Assembly: GCF_022605725.1 (NCBI RefSeq)
Contig: NC_065546.1
Span: 42,094,227 to 42,158,226 of the forward strand
DNA from: Anthonomus grandis grandis
Lineage: Eukaryota > Arthropoda > Insecta > Coleoptera > Curculionidae
Reading direction: 5' to 3'
Length of the DNA: 64,000 nt
Part shown: positions 11,621 to 22,241 of the stretch, piece by piece
How positions within the stretch are numbered: the stretch's first letter is position 1
Layout: every line of letters starts with the position of its first letter
Notes under the pieces: model-generated
Database searches by the model: none
What the model was told of the DNA's origin: nothing
The model's input: only the letters and a program-made list of their open reading frames with translations
Made by a program: the position numbers and the translations under genes

Positions 11621-11792
11621 GTGGATAAATTTGACGTGAACAAATTGATTTCGGAAATTGAGAAGCGTCCCGCATTATGGGACATGACGAAATCTGAATA
11701 TAGTGATAGAATAAAACGGAAAGAAAAGTGGAAAGACATTACAAATATTTTTGCTGGTGAACATGCAACTGTAGAAGAAAAGACAGAAATTG
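11621..11792 (+). pseudogene. H2 MADF-BESS protein, exon 1 (start codon lost)
   Basis: First half of a MADF domain: DKFDVNKLISEIEKRPALWD, then SEYSDRIKRKEKWKDI and EEKTEIG. Aligned with H1, whose protein starts MAFDTERF, the initiating codon should lie at 11621-11623, where the sequence is GTG; an upstream ATG at 11498 is in phase but reads out of the terminal repeat. The exon ends at 11792 with donor G|GTAAGA, in the same phase as H1. Confidence 0.7.
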
Positions 11793-11812
11793 GTAAGATT
11801 TTCTGTAATCTA

Positions 11813-12664
11813 TCAATCTGTAAAATAACAACAAAATTTAGAAGATACTACTCTAAAGTTTCCTCTATGGTTTGAATCTGGCTGTACAAAATGCAATAAG
11901 TTACCCGCAGGTATAATATCGATTTCATCTACATTAAACTGGTCACGTGTCCCATCCCGTGTTCTTACAAAGTTATGCAAAATACAACAAGCCTTAATTA
12001 TTGTTTCGGCTAAGCCAATATCAACATCTAAAGCCCGGTGAAATATTCTCCATTTGTTGGCCAATATTCCAAATGTACACTCAATGTATATTGGATAGTT
12101 TCATATTGAATACTTTTTTATTATCAGTAAGTTGCTTTCCTCCAAAAGGTCGAAGTAAATTTTCCAATAAAGAAAATGCCTCATCGCCCACTATCACATA
12201 GGGAAGGAAACTTTTCATTGGAGTCTAAAAGACACCGTGGCGAATGAATTGCCAAAGAGTTTTCACATAATCTATAAAAAAGTGTGGAATTTTTGAATAT
12301 TCCTGAATCACTGGATTTTCCGTACGATTCGACATCTATGTAAGTGAAGCAGTAATTAGCATCGCACATTGCAAACAAAACAGTGGAAAAATAATTTTTG
12401 TGATTATAGTGCATAGAACCACTATTTGGTGGTTGGTTTAGCCTTATACTATCTATGGCACCGATGCAGTTCGAGAATTTCGCATTTTTTTCAAATCCCC
12501 TTAAAATCTCCAACCATTTTTCTGTAGATAATTTTGGTATGGTTTTTTTAACTAAACAGGCCCAAATTGCTTCACAAATCTCTTTGACAATGGCGCTGGC
12601 AGTAAACCTTCCAACTCGGAAATTATAATGTAGTTTTTTTAAGGAATATCCAGTTGCTAGATAC
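11813..12664 (-). pseudogene. H2 Harbinger transposase, exon 2 (broken)
   Basis: Reading leftward from acceptor TTTCAG|GTATCTAGC at 12665/12664 the protein begins YLATGYSLKKLHYNF and passes CIGAID (about 12445-12462), where three residues equivalent to GKH are missing. It continues SGSMHYNHKNYFSTVLFA, then an SPMKSF-type frame break near 12215, then DEAFSLLENLLRPFGGKQL. It ends in KWRIFHRALD and ILHNFVRTRDG near the stop at 11813. At least two frame changes separate the blocks. The exon lies entirely within the MADF-BESS intron (11793-12761). Confidence 0.8.
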
Positions 12665-12761
12665 CTGAAATAAAAATTATGAATGAATTCATTGAAAATA
12701 CCGGAAAAAGTAGACGTGTATGTAGTAAATATATTTTTAGTATGTTTTTTTTTATTTGCAG

Positions 12762-13560
12762 GAGAGTCACTACATAAAAAATGGAAGAATATACGTGATC
12801 GGTTTACAAGAGAAATTCAAAGCCAAAAAGGAAAATCCGGAGACGAAGCCCGAAAAAAAGCGCCATATGTCTATTCACAACAACTATTGTTCCTTAAAGA
12901 CACTCTAACACCAAGAAAAACTACAGATACATTAGAAGACCTAAACACCCAAGCAAGTAATGCAGAAAGTGAAGAATCTAGACCTAGTTAGACATTGTCT
13001 TCTTGGATCACAGCAACTGCAAAATATGTTTCAGGACGACCGATTGTAGGTAAAAAAAGTTCATAATCCGCCCTTGAAGATACAATTTTTAGTTCATTGG
13101 AGAGCTATGAAAAGAGGGTCAAAATGGAATCCCCACAAAATTATGATGATAACAGCCACTTTTTGCTTTCTTTGGTACCTAGTCTCGCATCTCTGCCAAA
13201 GATGTTGAATACAAAGTGTAGGATAGAGCTTATGCAAGCAAGTGATAAGCAAATATGAATCGTACGCTTCGCAGCAACCACAGCAACAACAACCAGTCTA
13301 TTTCTCGTAACAAACTCAACAACACTCTGTTCTCAGACGTACTTCACAACACACACAGGAACAACCTACTTATTCATATGCAGTTCAAAAAAACTCTTTC
13401 AGTAACAATCAGTTCCAAGCTGACTACCAAGAACAATCTAGAGTTCCTGTACCAACTCTTTCTCCAGCTGGCTCTGTCCAATCGTACCTCAGTAATTTCA
13501 GCCCAGAAGAGGAATCCCAGTTTAGCGTTTTCTAATATAATCAAGATTTAGTATTTGTAG
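12762..13560 (+). pseudogene. H2 MADF-BESS protein, exon 2
   Basis: After acceptor TTTGCAG (12761) the frame reads ESLHKKWKNIRDRFTREI and YVYSQQLLFLKDTL, the second half of the MADF domain, open to 12991. After a frame change there is a BESS motif near 13145-13210 (HFLLSLVPSLASLPK), then a Gln/Ser-rich tail to about 13530 in mixed frames. Phase with exon 1 (G|GA) is correct. It lies inside the intron of the antisense transposase (13614-12665). Confidence 0.75.
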
Positions 13561-13614
13561 GAAAGTTTCTCAATAAAATTACTATTAGTACATCTACATC
13601 TAATAATTACTTAC

Positions 13615-13913
13615 CTGAGAGTAATAAGCAGTTTTTCCTCTGCGGGAATACAGGTTCTCATGCGGGTGTTTGTTTTAGTTACATTTGGCTTAATAGTATT
13701 CAACAACTCATCAAAGGAAGTCATTGACATTCTTACATAATTGAAAAATTTGTCTTCATCTTGCCTTATATCGAAAAATAAATTGTAAAAAATGCCTTTT
13801 CTTTCCCTTTCGCTAACAATCGGGTGTACCCACATTGTCCTTCTTTTCCTTTTTTCTCTCTTTCTTTCCAAGATAAAATAAAACAATGAGATGAAAATGA
13901 TAAATTCTTCCAT
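13615..13913 (-). pseudogene. H2 Harbinger transposase, exon 1
   Basis: Open from ATG at 13913 to donor CTCAG|GTAAGT at 13615/13614. It contains WVHPIVSERERKGIFYN, FFNYVRMSMTSFDELL and PAEEKLLITLR, the N-terminal region of Harbinger transposases. It joins exon 2 in phase (R|YLATG). The first ~25 residues are hydrophobic then very basic (RKREKRKRR), which may be a nuclear targeting stretch. Confidence 0.8.
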
Positions 13914-14064
13914 TTTGCAATAATCAACAACTCACGTAAATTTGAATCATGTTATGACTGGACAGCGTCCTGGTTCATACAGTGCCGCTATATGTATTTT
14001 GAATAGTCGCACGCCGACTCGGCCGCTGTCTCGGCGAAAACCGCTGTGTCTATCTTCGCCCTTA

Positions 14065-14802
14065 CTGGATTAAATATGGCTTTAATATATTTTTTGTTGG
14101 CAACACTAAAAATTTTCAGAGTGACCAACATCAAAAGGACACAACCACTATAAAAATGGCGGCCAGTGGCCACCAGGCAGTGGTCCTATATATATATTTG
14201 TGTTCTGTGGTGGTCATTTTTGGGTATCGTGGCTATATGCATTAGAACTCTTGATGCGTTTTTTAACGTACCTCATTTGAAAAGTACTTTATCTAATAAA
14301 AAATTCATTTTTGTGTAAATTCAATATTTGATAATTATTATAGATTTATTAATAGGTTTTTATTATTTTACGACGTTGATAAGGACGGTTGTCCCTTGAT
14401 AACTACCAATATCGGTATTTACTTGTGAAAAGATTGGCTTAAACCGCATTTTTTTCATGTGCGGCACAAACGGCACAAGTTTTTACTATTGTTCACAAAA
14501 ACACTGAAATGACTAAATCTTTTTCCTTTTTTTAACCAAACGAAAGAAAAAACACAAAACTTCACAAATGCCAAATGTAAATACAAAGCCGTTTGTGAAG
14601 ATGACATTTTGCAAGATGACATCAGAATTTTCCTGCGGTGTTGCCACTTCAATTTTTTTAGAAGCGGTTGTAGGAATAAGAATGTTAATCTTTTTTTACT
14701 TTGAAGATGTTATTTTTGAGCTTAGAATAACAAATATCTATTTCTACTTTTTATTTTGAATCAAAAATCTAACAACAATAAGTTAAATAATTAACATTAT
14801 TA
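14065..14802. other. Spacer between H2 and a retroelement
   Basis: No gene supported. Immediately right of H2 the sequence ACTGG..TTAAATATGGCTTTAA resembles that near 61795-61830, so this may be the far part of the dispersed repeat in which H1 and H2 sit. Confidence 0.4.
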
Positions 14803-14833
14803 TATATAGTCTTGTTTAAAACAAGACTATATA
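14803..14833. repeat. 31-base palindrome at a retroelement 5' junction
   Basis: TATATAGTCTTGTTT, one central A, then its exact reverse complement AAACAAGACTATATA. The right arm is retroelement coding sequence; the left arm is an inverted copy of it. This fits snap-back synthesis at the 5' end during insertion. Confidence 0.85.
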
Positions 14834-16789
14834 AGGATAGACCATTTACGCCGTGGATAACGAGTAATATTAAACATCTAATTAAATTAAGAGACAAAGC
14901 TCGGAAAAAATATACTCGACAAAAAACTCTCGTGAATTTGTCATATTACAGGCAATTAAAGAATTATACTAAACACGCAATTAATCGCGAAAAAATTACT
15001 TTTTTCAAGCAAATGTCTACAGAAAAGGGTAAAGAATTTTGGAACAAAGCAAAAAAACTTAATTTTACTAAAAAAAAGATTGACCCTATTCCTGAAAATC
15101 TCAATTTACCCAAGGACTTAAATAATTTTTTTTCGAACACCGTGGGCCCTACTAATTCAACATCATTAAAAAAACTTAACTTTTATAATTCAAATACATT
15201 TAGTCACTTTTGAGACGGAATTTAATATAAGTCTTATAACTGAAAATAAAACTGTCGATATTATAAATAAAATAGGGTCAAATGCAATAGATGGTGATGG
15301 AATTTCCATTAGAGATCTTAAACTATGTCTTACTTTTTGTCTTAAGCCATTAGTCAATATTTTAAATTCCTGCATCTTAGAAAACCAATTCCCCGATGAT
15401 TGGAAAAAAGCGATACTCATTCCCTTACCAAAAATACCTTGTCCAACAGATTATAAAGACATTAGGCCCATAAGTATTCTGCCTGTCATTTCAAAAATCT
15501 TAGAACGTCACGTATATAACGAAATAGCTGACTATGTTTATAATTTAAAAATTATTCCTGATTGCCAGTCAGGATTTCGTAAATCTTATAGTACTATAAC
15601 AAGTCTTATCAGTATTGTTAATGATATCAGGTTTAAAGAGGATTCAAAGGAAATAACTTGCCTAACTCTTTTAGATCTAAGTAAAGCATTCGATACCATA
15701 GATCACCAAATGCTTTTGGCAAAACTGCACTATTATGGTTTTTCGGCAAATGCCATAAATTTTTTTAGCTCTTATCTTAAAGATCGGTTACATTGTGTCC
15801 GAACGGTGAATGATGGTGAATTTAAATTTTCAAGGTTTTTGTCATTTAAAAAAGGGGTGCCTCAGGGTTCCATATTAGGCCCCTTACTTTTCTCTTTATA
15901 TGTTGCTGATATGAATCAGTGCATCGAAAATTCTAAGCTGCACCAATTTGCTGACGACTCCCAAATTTATAATTCTTTTAAAATATCAGACGCTCAGGTG
16001 GCACAGAATAAAATTAACGCCGACTTAAATCAGATTGCTTTGTTTGCTGAAAACCATAACCTCAAATTAAATGCTTCAAAGTCATGTGCAATGTTTTTTT
16101 CACAAAATAAAAGTCATCTTCTAGATTGCATGGAAAATTTTAAAATTAATATTAATGGAACAGCTATACCAACCGTTGCGGAAAAACGTAATCTAGGGGT
16201 TATATTCGATTCAAATCTCAGCTTTGCCTCCCACATTAAGAACAAAATTAAAATTGCTTACGGTCGTTTAAAAAACTTATATCAATACAAAAATCAGTAA
16301 CCATCAAACACCAAATATTTGCTTTGCAATTCGCTTGTACTGTCTTTGGTGGATTATGCGGACATTGTGTATGGCGACTCACTAACCGTATCTCTGTCAA
16401 GGACGGTGCAAAAACTGCAAAATAGTTGTATGCGTTTTTCCTTTAATATATCGTATAGAGACCACATTACTCCCTATCTAAATTCACATTTTATATTAAA
16501 TATGAGAAATAGAAGGAAGTGTCATATGTATAATTTAATTTACAAAATAATTAAATCAGGTCAGCCGCCATATTTAAGAGACTTATTTTTTCACCATGAT
16601 TATATACACAATGTAAGAAATCCAAACTTAATTAGAATTCCATTTCATCGAACATCAGGTTTTAAAAAAACCTTCCAGTATGTAGGCATTCATATGTGGA
16701 ACAGGTTACCGGATTACATTAAAAATAGTTCACCAAAGAAATTTATTGCATATGTTAAAGAAATTCTTCTTGATTCTCAACTAACATAG
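14812..16789 (+). pseudogene. Non-LTR retrotransposon ORF2, reverse transcriptase part (family A)
   Basis: Four in-line frames form one ORF2 region. 14812-15213 is the linker after the endonuclease (FTPWITSNIKHLIKLRDKARKKY). A frame change near 15205 leads into the fingers with RPISILPVISK and DCQSGFRKSYST. Then come LLDLSKAFDTIDHQM (about 15667-15710), GVPQGSILGPLLF (about 15856-15895) and FADDSQIY (about 15949-15972). A stop at 16300 and a frame change lead into the C-terminal region 16319-16789. All catalytic Asp residues are present. The endonuclease is missing (5' truncation). It is a better preserved relative of the minus-strand copy at 1527-3101. Confidence 0.85.
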
Positions 16790-17386
16790 GCATTTTAACA
16801 AATTCACGCCATCAAATTTTTATTAAAAATATAATTTAATTATTTTTATTTAATTGCAACCATATTATTTTTGAATTCTTACTTTTTAAATCAACACTGG
16901 TCTTGTTGATCTTGCAGGCATAAAAATAAAATTTTAAATGGTTCATTTTGGAATATCTATTCATTTTTGCGTCGTGTTGCCCTGGTTTTCCAGCCTCGGC
17001 TTGTGTTTTTTGCCGCCCTTCCTCCTCTCTGTCTATTGCACAGATGGTACCTATATTAATGTAATTGATATAGTAAATTATTACACTATATTTTTTTTTT
17101 TTGTTTTTATCTTTTATATGTTTTTAGGGTTTAATGACTTATTTTCTTAATAATTATAATTGGGAAAGTCTTTATTCTTCTTTTAGTTGTAATTAGGTTA
17201 GTATGTTTTAACGGTCTGAGCAGCACATGCGCGCTAGCTCGTGTATGTGTTATCGGTTGTTTTTATAATCGCAGTTCAGTCCGCATTACTCTTAGCATTG
17301 TGTAAATTCTTGTAATAAAAAAATGTAATTTTCTACGTACAATGTTTAAGTGGTAATAAAAGTCTTTTGAATTTGAATTTGAATTT
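14818..17386 (+). mobile_element. 5'-truncated non-LTR retrotransposon (family A)
   Basis: Runs from the palindromic 5' junction to a short tandem tail of TTTGAA units at about 17364-17386, preceded by AATAAAAG. The ~575 base 3' UTR after 16789 contains no coding sequence I can identify. Confidence 0.75.
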
Positions 17387-17819
17387 AAATATGTGTTGAT
17401 ATATAGCTGAAAATTTCCCTTTTTTAAATTGCGTGTAAACTTGCATCGATGAATATGTTTGTAAACAAAACACTCCCCTTGCCCCTGTGCACATGTTGAA
17501 CTGAAACAAAGTTGTTGTTTACTAATTCTAGCCTTTCAATGTTCTAAGTTTATTATTTATTTTTTTAACAAATTTCTAAAACGCAAAGACTTAACTACTT
17601 AGTAAATCCAAACAAATAAATATTATTAAAGACAAGTAAAATAAATAATACCGACTCAACATAAAAATCAAAAATTTTATATAGTAAATTATCAAAATGT
17701 ATTCCACCAGAATATATACACTTTTAGCACGTTTATACAGTGCAATATAGATATTAACGCGATTAATTAATTGCTGCCTTTTTTATTTTATTGGAAGAAT
17801 AATCCTCTACAAAAAATTG
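17387..17819. other. AT-rich spacer
   Basis: Nothing recognisable. Confidence 0.4.
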
Positions 17820-18480
17820 TCTACTAGGTTAAACTCAGAAGATCTTGGCGACCAGGGGACCGGCGCACGTCGCCTGATCCAGCGATTTGAATATTTATTG
17901 TCTAGATATTTCCTCACATCGATACCAAAATCATGCTAGAAGTGCATTTCTGGTAAATTTACTTGGTGCTGAATGAATAGGTACCCATTAAGGAAGCATT
18001 AATTAATAAGGATAAAGATAAGGAAAAATAGAACCTTGAATGCAAATTTTTGTTGGGAATGACCTTCTGTAATAGAATGTTGATTTTGGATGGCCCAGAC
18101 TTTTCAGGGAATTCGTGTATTGAACATACCATCTCGCGTAAATTGGGCCTCATCAGAAACAGCAAGTCTATATATTTGGTCTTCCTCTTGTAATCTTTGT
18201 ACCTGTTGGATATGATACGAGTATAAATTTCCTACAATGAACCACATCTCATACACGTGTTGGTGCTAATATTAATTAAGCACATATTTTTCATATAAGT
18301 TCTTCTAAAGCTTAATATCTTAGGGTGCACAGTGTCCAAAACGCTCTCGGCCAAAGGTCTAGACCACTCTGTATAAACGTTATAGATGCTTACCATGAAA
18401 ACCAAGTGGTAAGGATGATCAACGGCACTCAAAATGCTACCCTACAGCCTTGCAAATACCATCAGTTTCCTTAATTAAAA
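17820..18480 (-). pseudogene. Remnant of a rosa-type mariner transposase
   Basis: Reverse-strand translation shows SDEAQFTRDGMFNTR near 18165-18120, equivalent to WTDEASFTRDGIFNSR of the copy at 44139-45211. Further on comes FGIDVRKYLDNKYSNRWI followed by PWSPRSSEFN near 17930-17832, equivalent to the block before the third catalytic Asp (here Glu). The first part is recognisable only as HPYHL near 18410. Stops and gaps are everywhere. The family is Tc1/mariner, related to elements with a DUF4817-type helix-turn-helix N-terminus. Confidence 0.65.
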
Positions 18481-18605
18481 AATTGTATAAGAAATTTTCT
18501 TTAATTGCTGTAAAAAATATATACCAAAAATAAATATCGAAATGTCATAGCACTTAAAAAAATACCTAAATAAAAAAAAGTCTTGAATTCCCTCTAAAAG
18601 AACAT

Positions 18606-18610
18606 AAAAA
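18606..18610 (-). terminator. Pol III terminator of tRNA-Arg
   Basis: A run of five T on the minus strand five bases after the tRNA 3' end, the usual RNA polymerase III stop. Confidence 0.7.
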
Positions 18611-18615
18611 GGTTG

Positions 18616-18688
18616 CGACCCTGCCAGGATTCGAACCTGGAATCTTCTGATCCGTAGTCAGACGCGTTATCCGTTGCGCCACAGGGCC
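18616..18688 (-). tRNA. tRNA-Arg (anticodon ACG)
   Basis: 73-base cloverleaf. Acceptor stem GGCCCTG pairs with CAGGGTC (one G-U). The D-arm contains the TGGCGCAACGGATA box A. Anticodon stem TCTGA/TCAGA flanks loop CTACGGA with anticodon ACG. The T-arm has GGTTCGAATCC (box B). The CCA end is not encoded, as usual in nuclear genes. All stems pair, so it is probably functional. It decodes CGN arginine codons after A34-to-inosine editing. Confidence 0.97.
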
Positions 18689-18774
18689 TCGCTGGGAGCT
18701 TTCCGAGATCACTTAACTTAAACCAGAAAGTTCAGACATTGGTATCAACTTATGTAACAAAGTCTATACAGTAT

Positions 18775-19100
18775 ACAGGGTGTTTGAAAGATATACGGAG
18801 ATATTTCAATGGGTGATTCCTTGTAAAAAAATTAGAAAAAGTTTCTATAAACATGGGGCCGGAAATGCACAGTTTTCAAGGTACAAGGTGTAATAAAAAA
18901 GTATAATATATATTTGAAAAGGAAAAAAAATAAAGCGGATTTTTTTTTAAATATACAGAGTGAAATAGATAACATAATCGTGTTGTACAGAAAACCCTCT
19001 ATAAAAAACATTTTTTACTTTTTTAATATGTGAAATAATAACGAAGATAAAAGGGGGATCCCAAAATCCAAAATTTTCAAAATCACTCTGTAGATTATAA
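18775..19100. repeat. Mariner-type terminal remnant
   Basis: The sequence TA|CAGGGTGTTTGAAAG at 18775 matches the terminus style of the two full rosa-type elements here (CAGGGTG at both ends, TA target). A weaker CAGAGTG occurs near 18955. I found no matching right end, so this is an isolated end or a broken copy. Confidence 0.5.
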
Positions 19101-21278
19101 ACTATGACAGCTGTCAAATTTTGAGAATGTCATATTTCGTTTCATAAAAAAGTAACACAGTAATGGGAAAACCGCATGACTACCTTTTATAGCAACCGAG
19201 ATAACCTGCAAAAGTGTCCAAATTTGGACATCCTATGTTTTCTCATCCGCCATATTGGTCCATGTGAGGTGGGCAGCGTGTAACAACAACACCACCGGTA
19301 TGAAGGTTGAATGTGGCGGGGCCCAGTGATGCCAGGTGACGAAAAATGTTTACTGAGAAATATTTCGTAAAAGCATGAGATTTAAAAAAAAAGCATGAGA
19401 TGGCGTTCATTTATTGTTATACAAAGTATTTTTTTTACCTTGATTTTAAATTAAATTTAAATTGCTATTTAAAAACAAAAAGCAATTTAAGCGAAATTTT
19501 TCAAAGTCGCGCGTGTACGAGTGCCTGCGACAGAGCACCGCCCCGGCCGGCACGAGGACGGGATTAGTAAACACAAAATATTAACCCAGGGGAAATGCAT
19601 AATTTTATTCTTGACAAAAGATTGGCATTTTCACTTGTGGAAAAAAGTCTTCAAGCCCTTCCCAACCCGCTACATCACTATGTTTCTTTGGCTCATGTAT
19701 GAAGCTTGTATGGTGAAAATCGGAATCGTAAGTCGGCCATCTTGCTTGGCAAAATTGACAGGAGCTGACTGAAATGCCGTTGACATTGACTGATAGATTA
19801 TCATGTGTCATAATATTTGAGTTTGTTTTTGATTTCAATGTATGCTAGAAGCGTGGGTTGGGATTGTTTTAAGAATGCTTTATGATATTTTAAATCAATA
19901 ACTTTTTTCCCTAAAAATTATCAATTAATATTTTAATTGATTTGCAGTAATTCCAGGTGTCCGGTAACAAAATGTGATTTTATTTATTACCCTTATTTTT
20001 TTGTATCGTCAATTTTTAGTCTGTAATAAAATCAAATTCGATTGGTTTCATATAGGTATAGAGACTAACAGAGCTGAGCCTGAGCACATAGAATGGATCA
20101 GAGTGAATATTTTTGTTATAACCTGTTTTTTTTTTATTTTCTGTAGGCATTTGTCTTTGAATTAAGTTTTTTTTCAATATTATAGTTCCAAATTATGTTG
20201 TTAGTATTATCGGAGACCAACAAATATATACTATGTAAGTGATAAATGCCATACTATAAGTTGTGTTCATTTTCAAAGAGTTTATTTGGTTTTGCAGATA
20301 TATATTATAAATATTTTGTGTATTGTATTTTTGCAAATAAAAAACATTTATTATTTATATATTATTATCCTTTACAGAATCTGTTTGTTTTAGTAAAATA
20401 GGGATATTATTAACCTAATGGTAATGTCTTTACACGTATGATAAGAGAATAACACAGAAATCTTCATATAAATTTTCTAATCTGTTTGGGTTGGCATAGT
20501 TCAGCGCTAACAAAATACTTTAAACATTTTTAGATTAATTCTAATTTATATATTATCTGTTATAATTAATTATTGTATAATATATAATAATATATAATTT
20601 TAATTTTATTTTGTGTTATATTATACATTTTTAAGTAATTATTTTTCAGGAAAATTCAATAATAAATGTATTAAAGAAAAACATTGTTTAATTTCCATTT
20701 TGAAATTGGTGATATGTTGTACATTATTGTTAACTGATTATTGGAGTACAATAACTCATTTAGATATATATGTGAAATAAAGCTAAAGAATTATATTTTA
20801 TCCTGATCACTATCTGATGCTAACACCTAATCAAAAAGTTGTTATGGATATTGCGATTAAATAATAACATGAGATTTCGTAATAAATGAATTTTGCAATT
20901 TCCCGCCCTAATTTGACCACGCCTTTCTACCATTTTGATTGGTCCAATTAGTTGCGTCAACTGTCAAGTTAGGTACAATAGTTTCCGTTGCCAAGCGAGG
21001 GGGCGCTAGTAGATTTGTCAGGAGAATTTCGATCAGTTTGCATACAATCACCACTTCTCAATATATTTGTTTTCTGTGGTTTTTGGGAACACACGTTTAG
21101 CATACACATTTCTAGTCTCCTTGGTTCTGTGATTCCAGCTCATAATAGAATAAACATTAATTTTTTTCAATGTATTTTAAAATAAACTTAATGTATTTAC
21201 AATGTAATAAAGAAACATTTTAGTAAAAAGAAATTATGTATCTATTTAAAAACAATAAATAAACAAATAACCCAACTA
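19101..21278. other. Unassigned region with a GC-richer island
   Basis: No gene can be assigned. 19200-19840 is clearly richer in G+C than its surroundings and has a 77-codon minus-strand frame (19838-19605) with an SSCQFCQ motif that I cannot place. 20160-20870 is extremely AT-rich. Near 20930-20960 there is GATTGGTCCAAT, overlapping CCAAT boxes on both strands, possibly promoter-like, but no exon follows that I can support. Confidence 0.4.
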
Positions 21279-21576
21279 GTCCCGGTCGCATATTTGTAAA
21301 CGACGTCCATAATCGCGATTCGGTTCTAGCCCGAACTTCTTTTGTAAACAGCATACGATATCGCAAATCCGTCTAGTAAATAGCATCCGTGATTACAAAT
21401 TTTAAGGCTCTCGTAAACGGCGGACGATATAGCGAAATTTGTTGATGGGCTGCTCGTAATCAGCATGCAGGATCGCAAAATTTGCAAGTAATGCAGTTAT
21501 ATTCGTTATCCTCGCTCCATAAGTACATTAAAGGTGTTGTGTCGTCGTTTTCAATATTGTAATTTTACAAAAAATA

Positions 21577-21666
21577 ATGAATTTGCCCCCAAACTACAAG
21601 TATAAATTAATAGATGAAGATGGAAAAAATATTAGAACACCATTCAGTAAAAAGGAAGAAATTTAA
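21577..21666 (+). pseudogene. MULE transposase, candidate exon 1
   Basis: A 29-codon frame, MNLPPNYKYKLIDEDGKN and onward, ends at TAA directly before a good donor (GTAAGT at 21667). If the last codon was CAA before mutation, the exon would join in phase 0 to the acceptor at 22241. This assignment rests on position and splice signals only. Confidence 0.45.
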
Positions 21667-21845
21667 GTAAGTTATTAAGTTATAATATTTGAGACACACA
21701 AAATAGGGTTATGTTTACAAAAAATATTAGGATGAGGAAGTACATATAGGGGTGTCACCTTTAGACAAAAATTATAATTATCTTGACTTAAAACATTTGT
21801 TATTTTAGGTTTTGCAATGTATGATGATGCATGTACAAAAAGTGA

Positions 21846-21935
21846 TGTTTAAACATTCCTGGGGGGGCTAATGGGCGTAATTAGCCTCCCCAGGAATGTT
21901 TAAACATAGGGCTAATTACGGCCATTAGCCCCCCC
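21846..21935. repeat. GC-rich compound hairpin inside the MULE
   Basis: TGTTTAAACATTCCTGGGG at 21846 is repeated inverted as CCCCAGGAATGTTTAAACA ending at 21906. Between the arms, GGGGGGGCTAATGGGCG...TTAGCC is repeated inverted at about 21909-21935 as GGCTAATTACGGCCATTAGCCCCCCC (split here only for description). The two hairpins overlap and cannot both form fully. It lies in the intron between exon 1 and exon 2. Confidence 0.8.
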
Positions 21936-22241
21936 GCCATATTTGCGCCCCTGTTAAAAAAGTAAATTTATTTTTTGAAATTGTAGGCAAAGTATAGAGA
22001 TTCAAAAATTAAATAAATTTTTGAAAAAAACTAGCATTGCACAAATTTTGTAAACCCTGACCCTGTTTGGTACAGAAGACCCTGTACCAAACGACCATTA
22101 AACATCAATTACAGTAAAGCAATTTTTATTTAAGACTAGCCTTAGGAAATTTCTATCATGCTAAGGAATTTAGAAAAAAAACAAAAAAACTTTTTAAAAG
22201 TCATTTTTTTTCTTGTATTTAAATAAATATTTTTTACACAG

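Larger units (their letters stand above)
11337..14061. mobile_element. PIF/Harbinger transposon H2, 2725 bp, TSD TTA
   Basis: Ends are GGGTGTAGACAGACACAGCGG on the left and, as reverse complement, GGGCGAAGATAGACACAGCGG on the right. GC-rich inner arms (TTTTCGCCGAGAC, GCGGCCGAGTCG) extend the terminal inverted repeat to about 60 bases. Both flanks are TTA (11334-11336, 14062-14064), the diagnostic Harbinger target duplication. The element carries the MADF-BESS gene on + and the transposase on -, the mirror image of H1, again with interlocked exons. It sits only 35 bases right of H1 and has unrelated terminal repeats, so it is a separate family. Confidence 0.9.

Noticed and set aside
8097..14061. 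H1 and H2 as one large composite transposon
   Set aside because: Each has its own pair of unrelated terminal inverted repeats and its own flanking triplets.
21841..21960. CRISPR-like repeat array
   Set aside because: Only two inverted, not regularly spaced direct, copies; eukaryotic transposon context.
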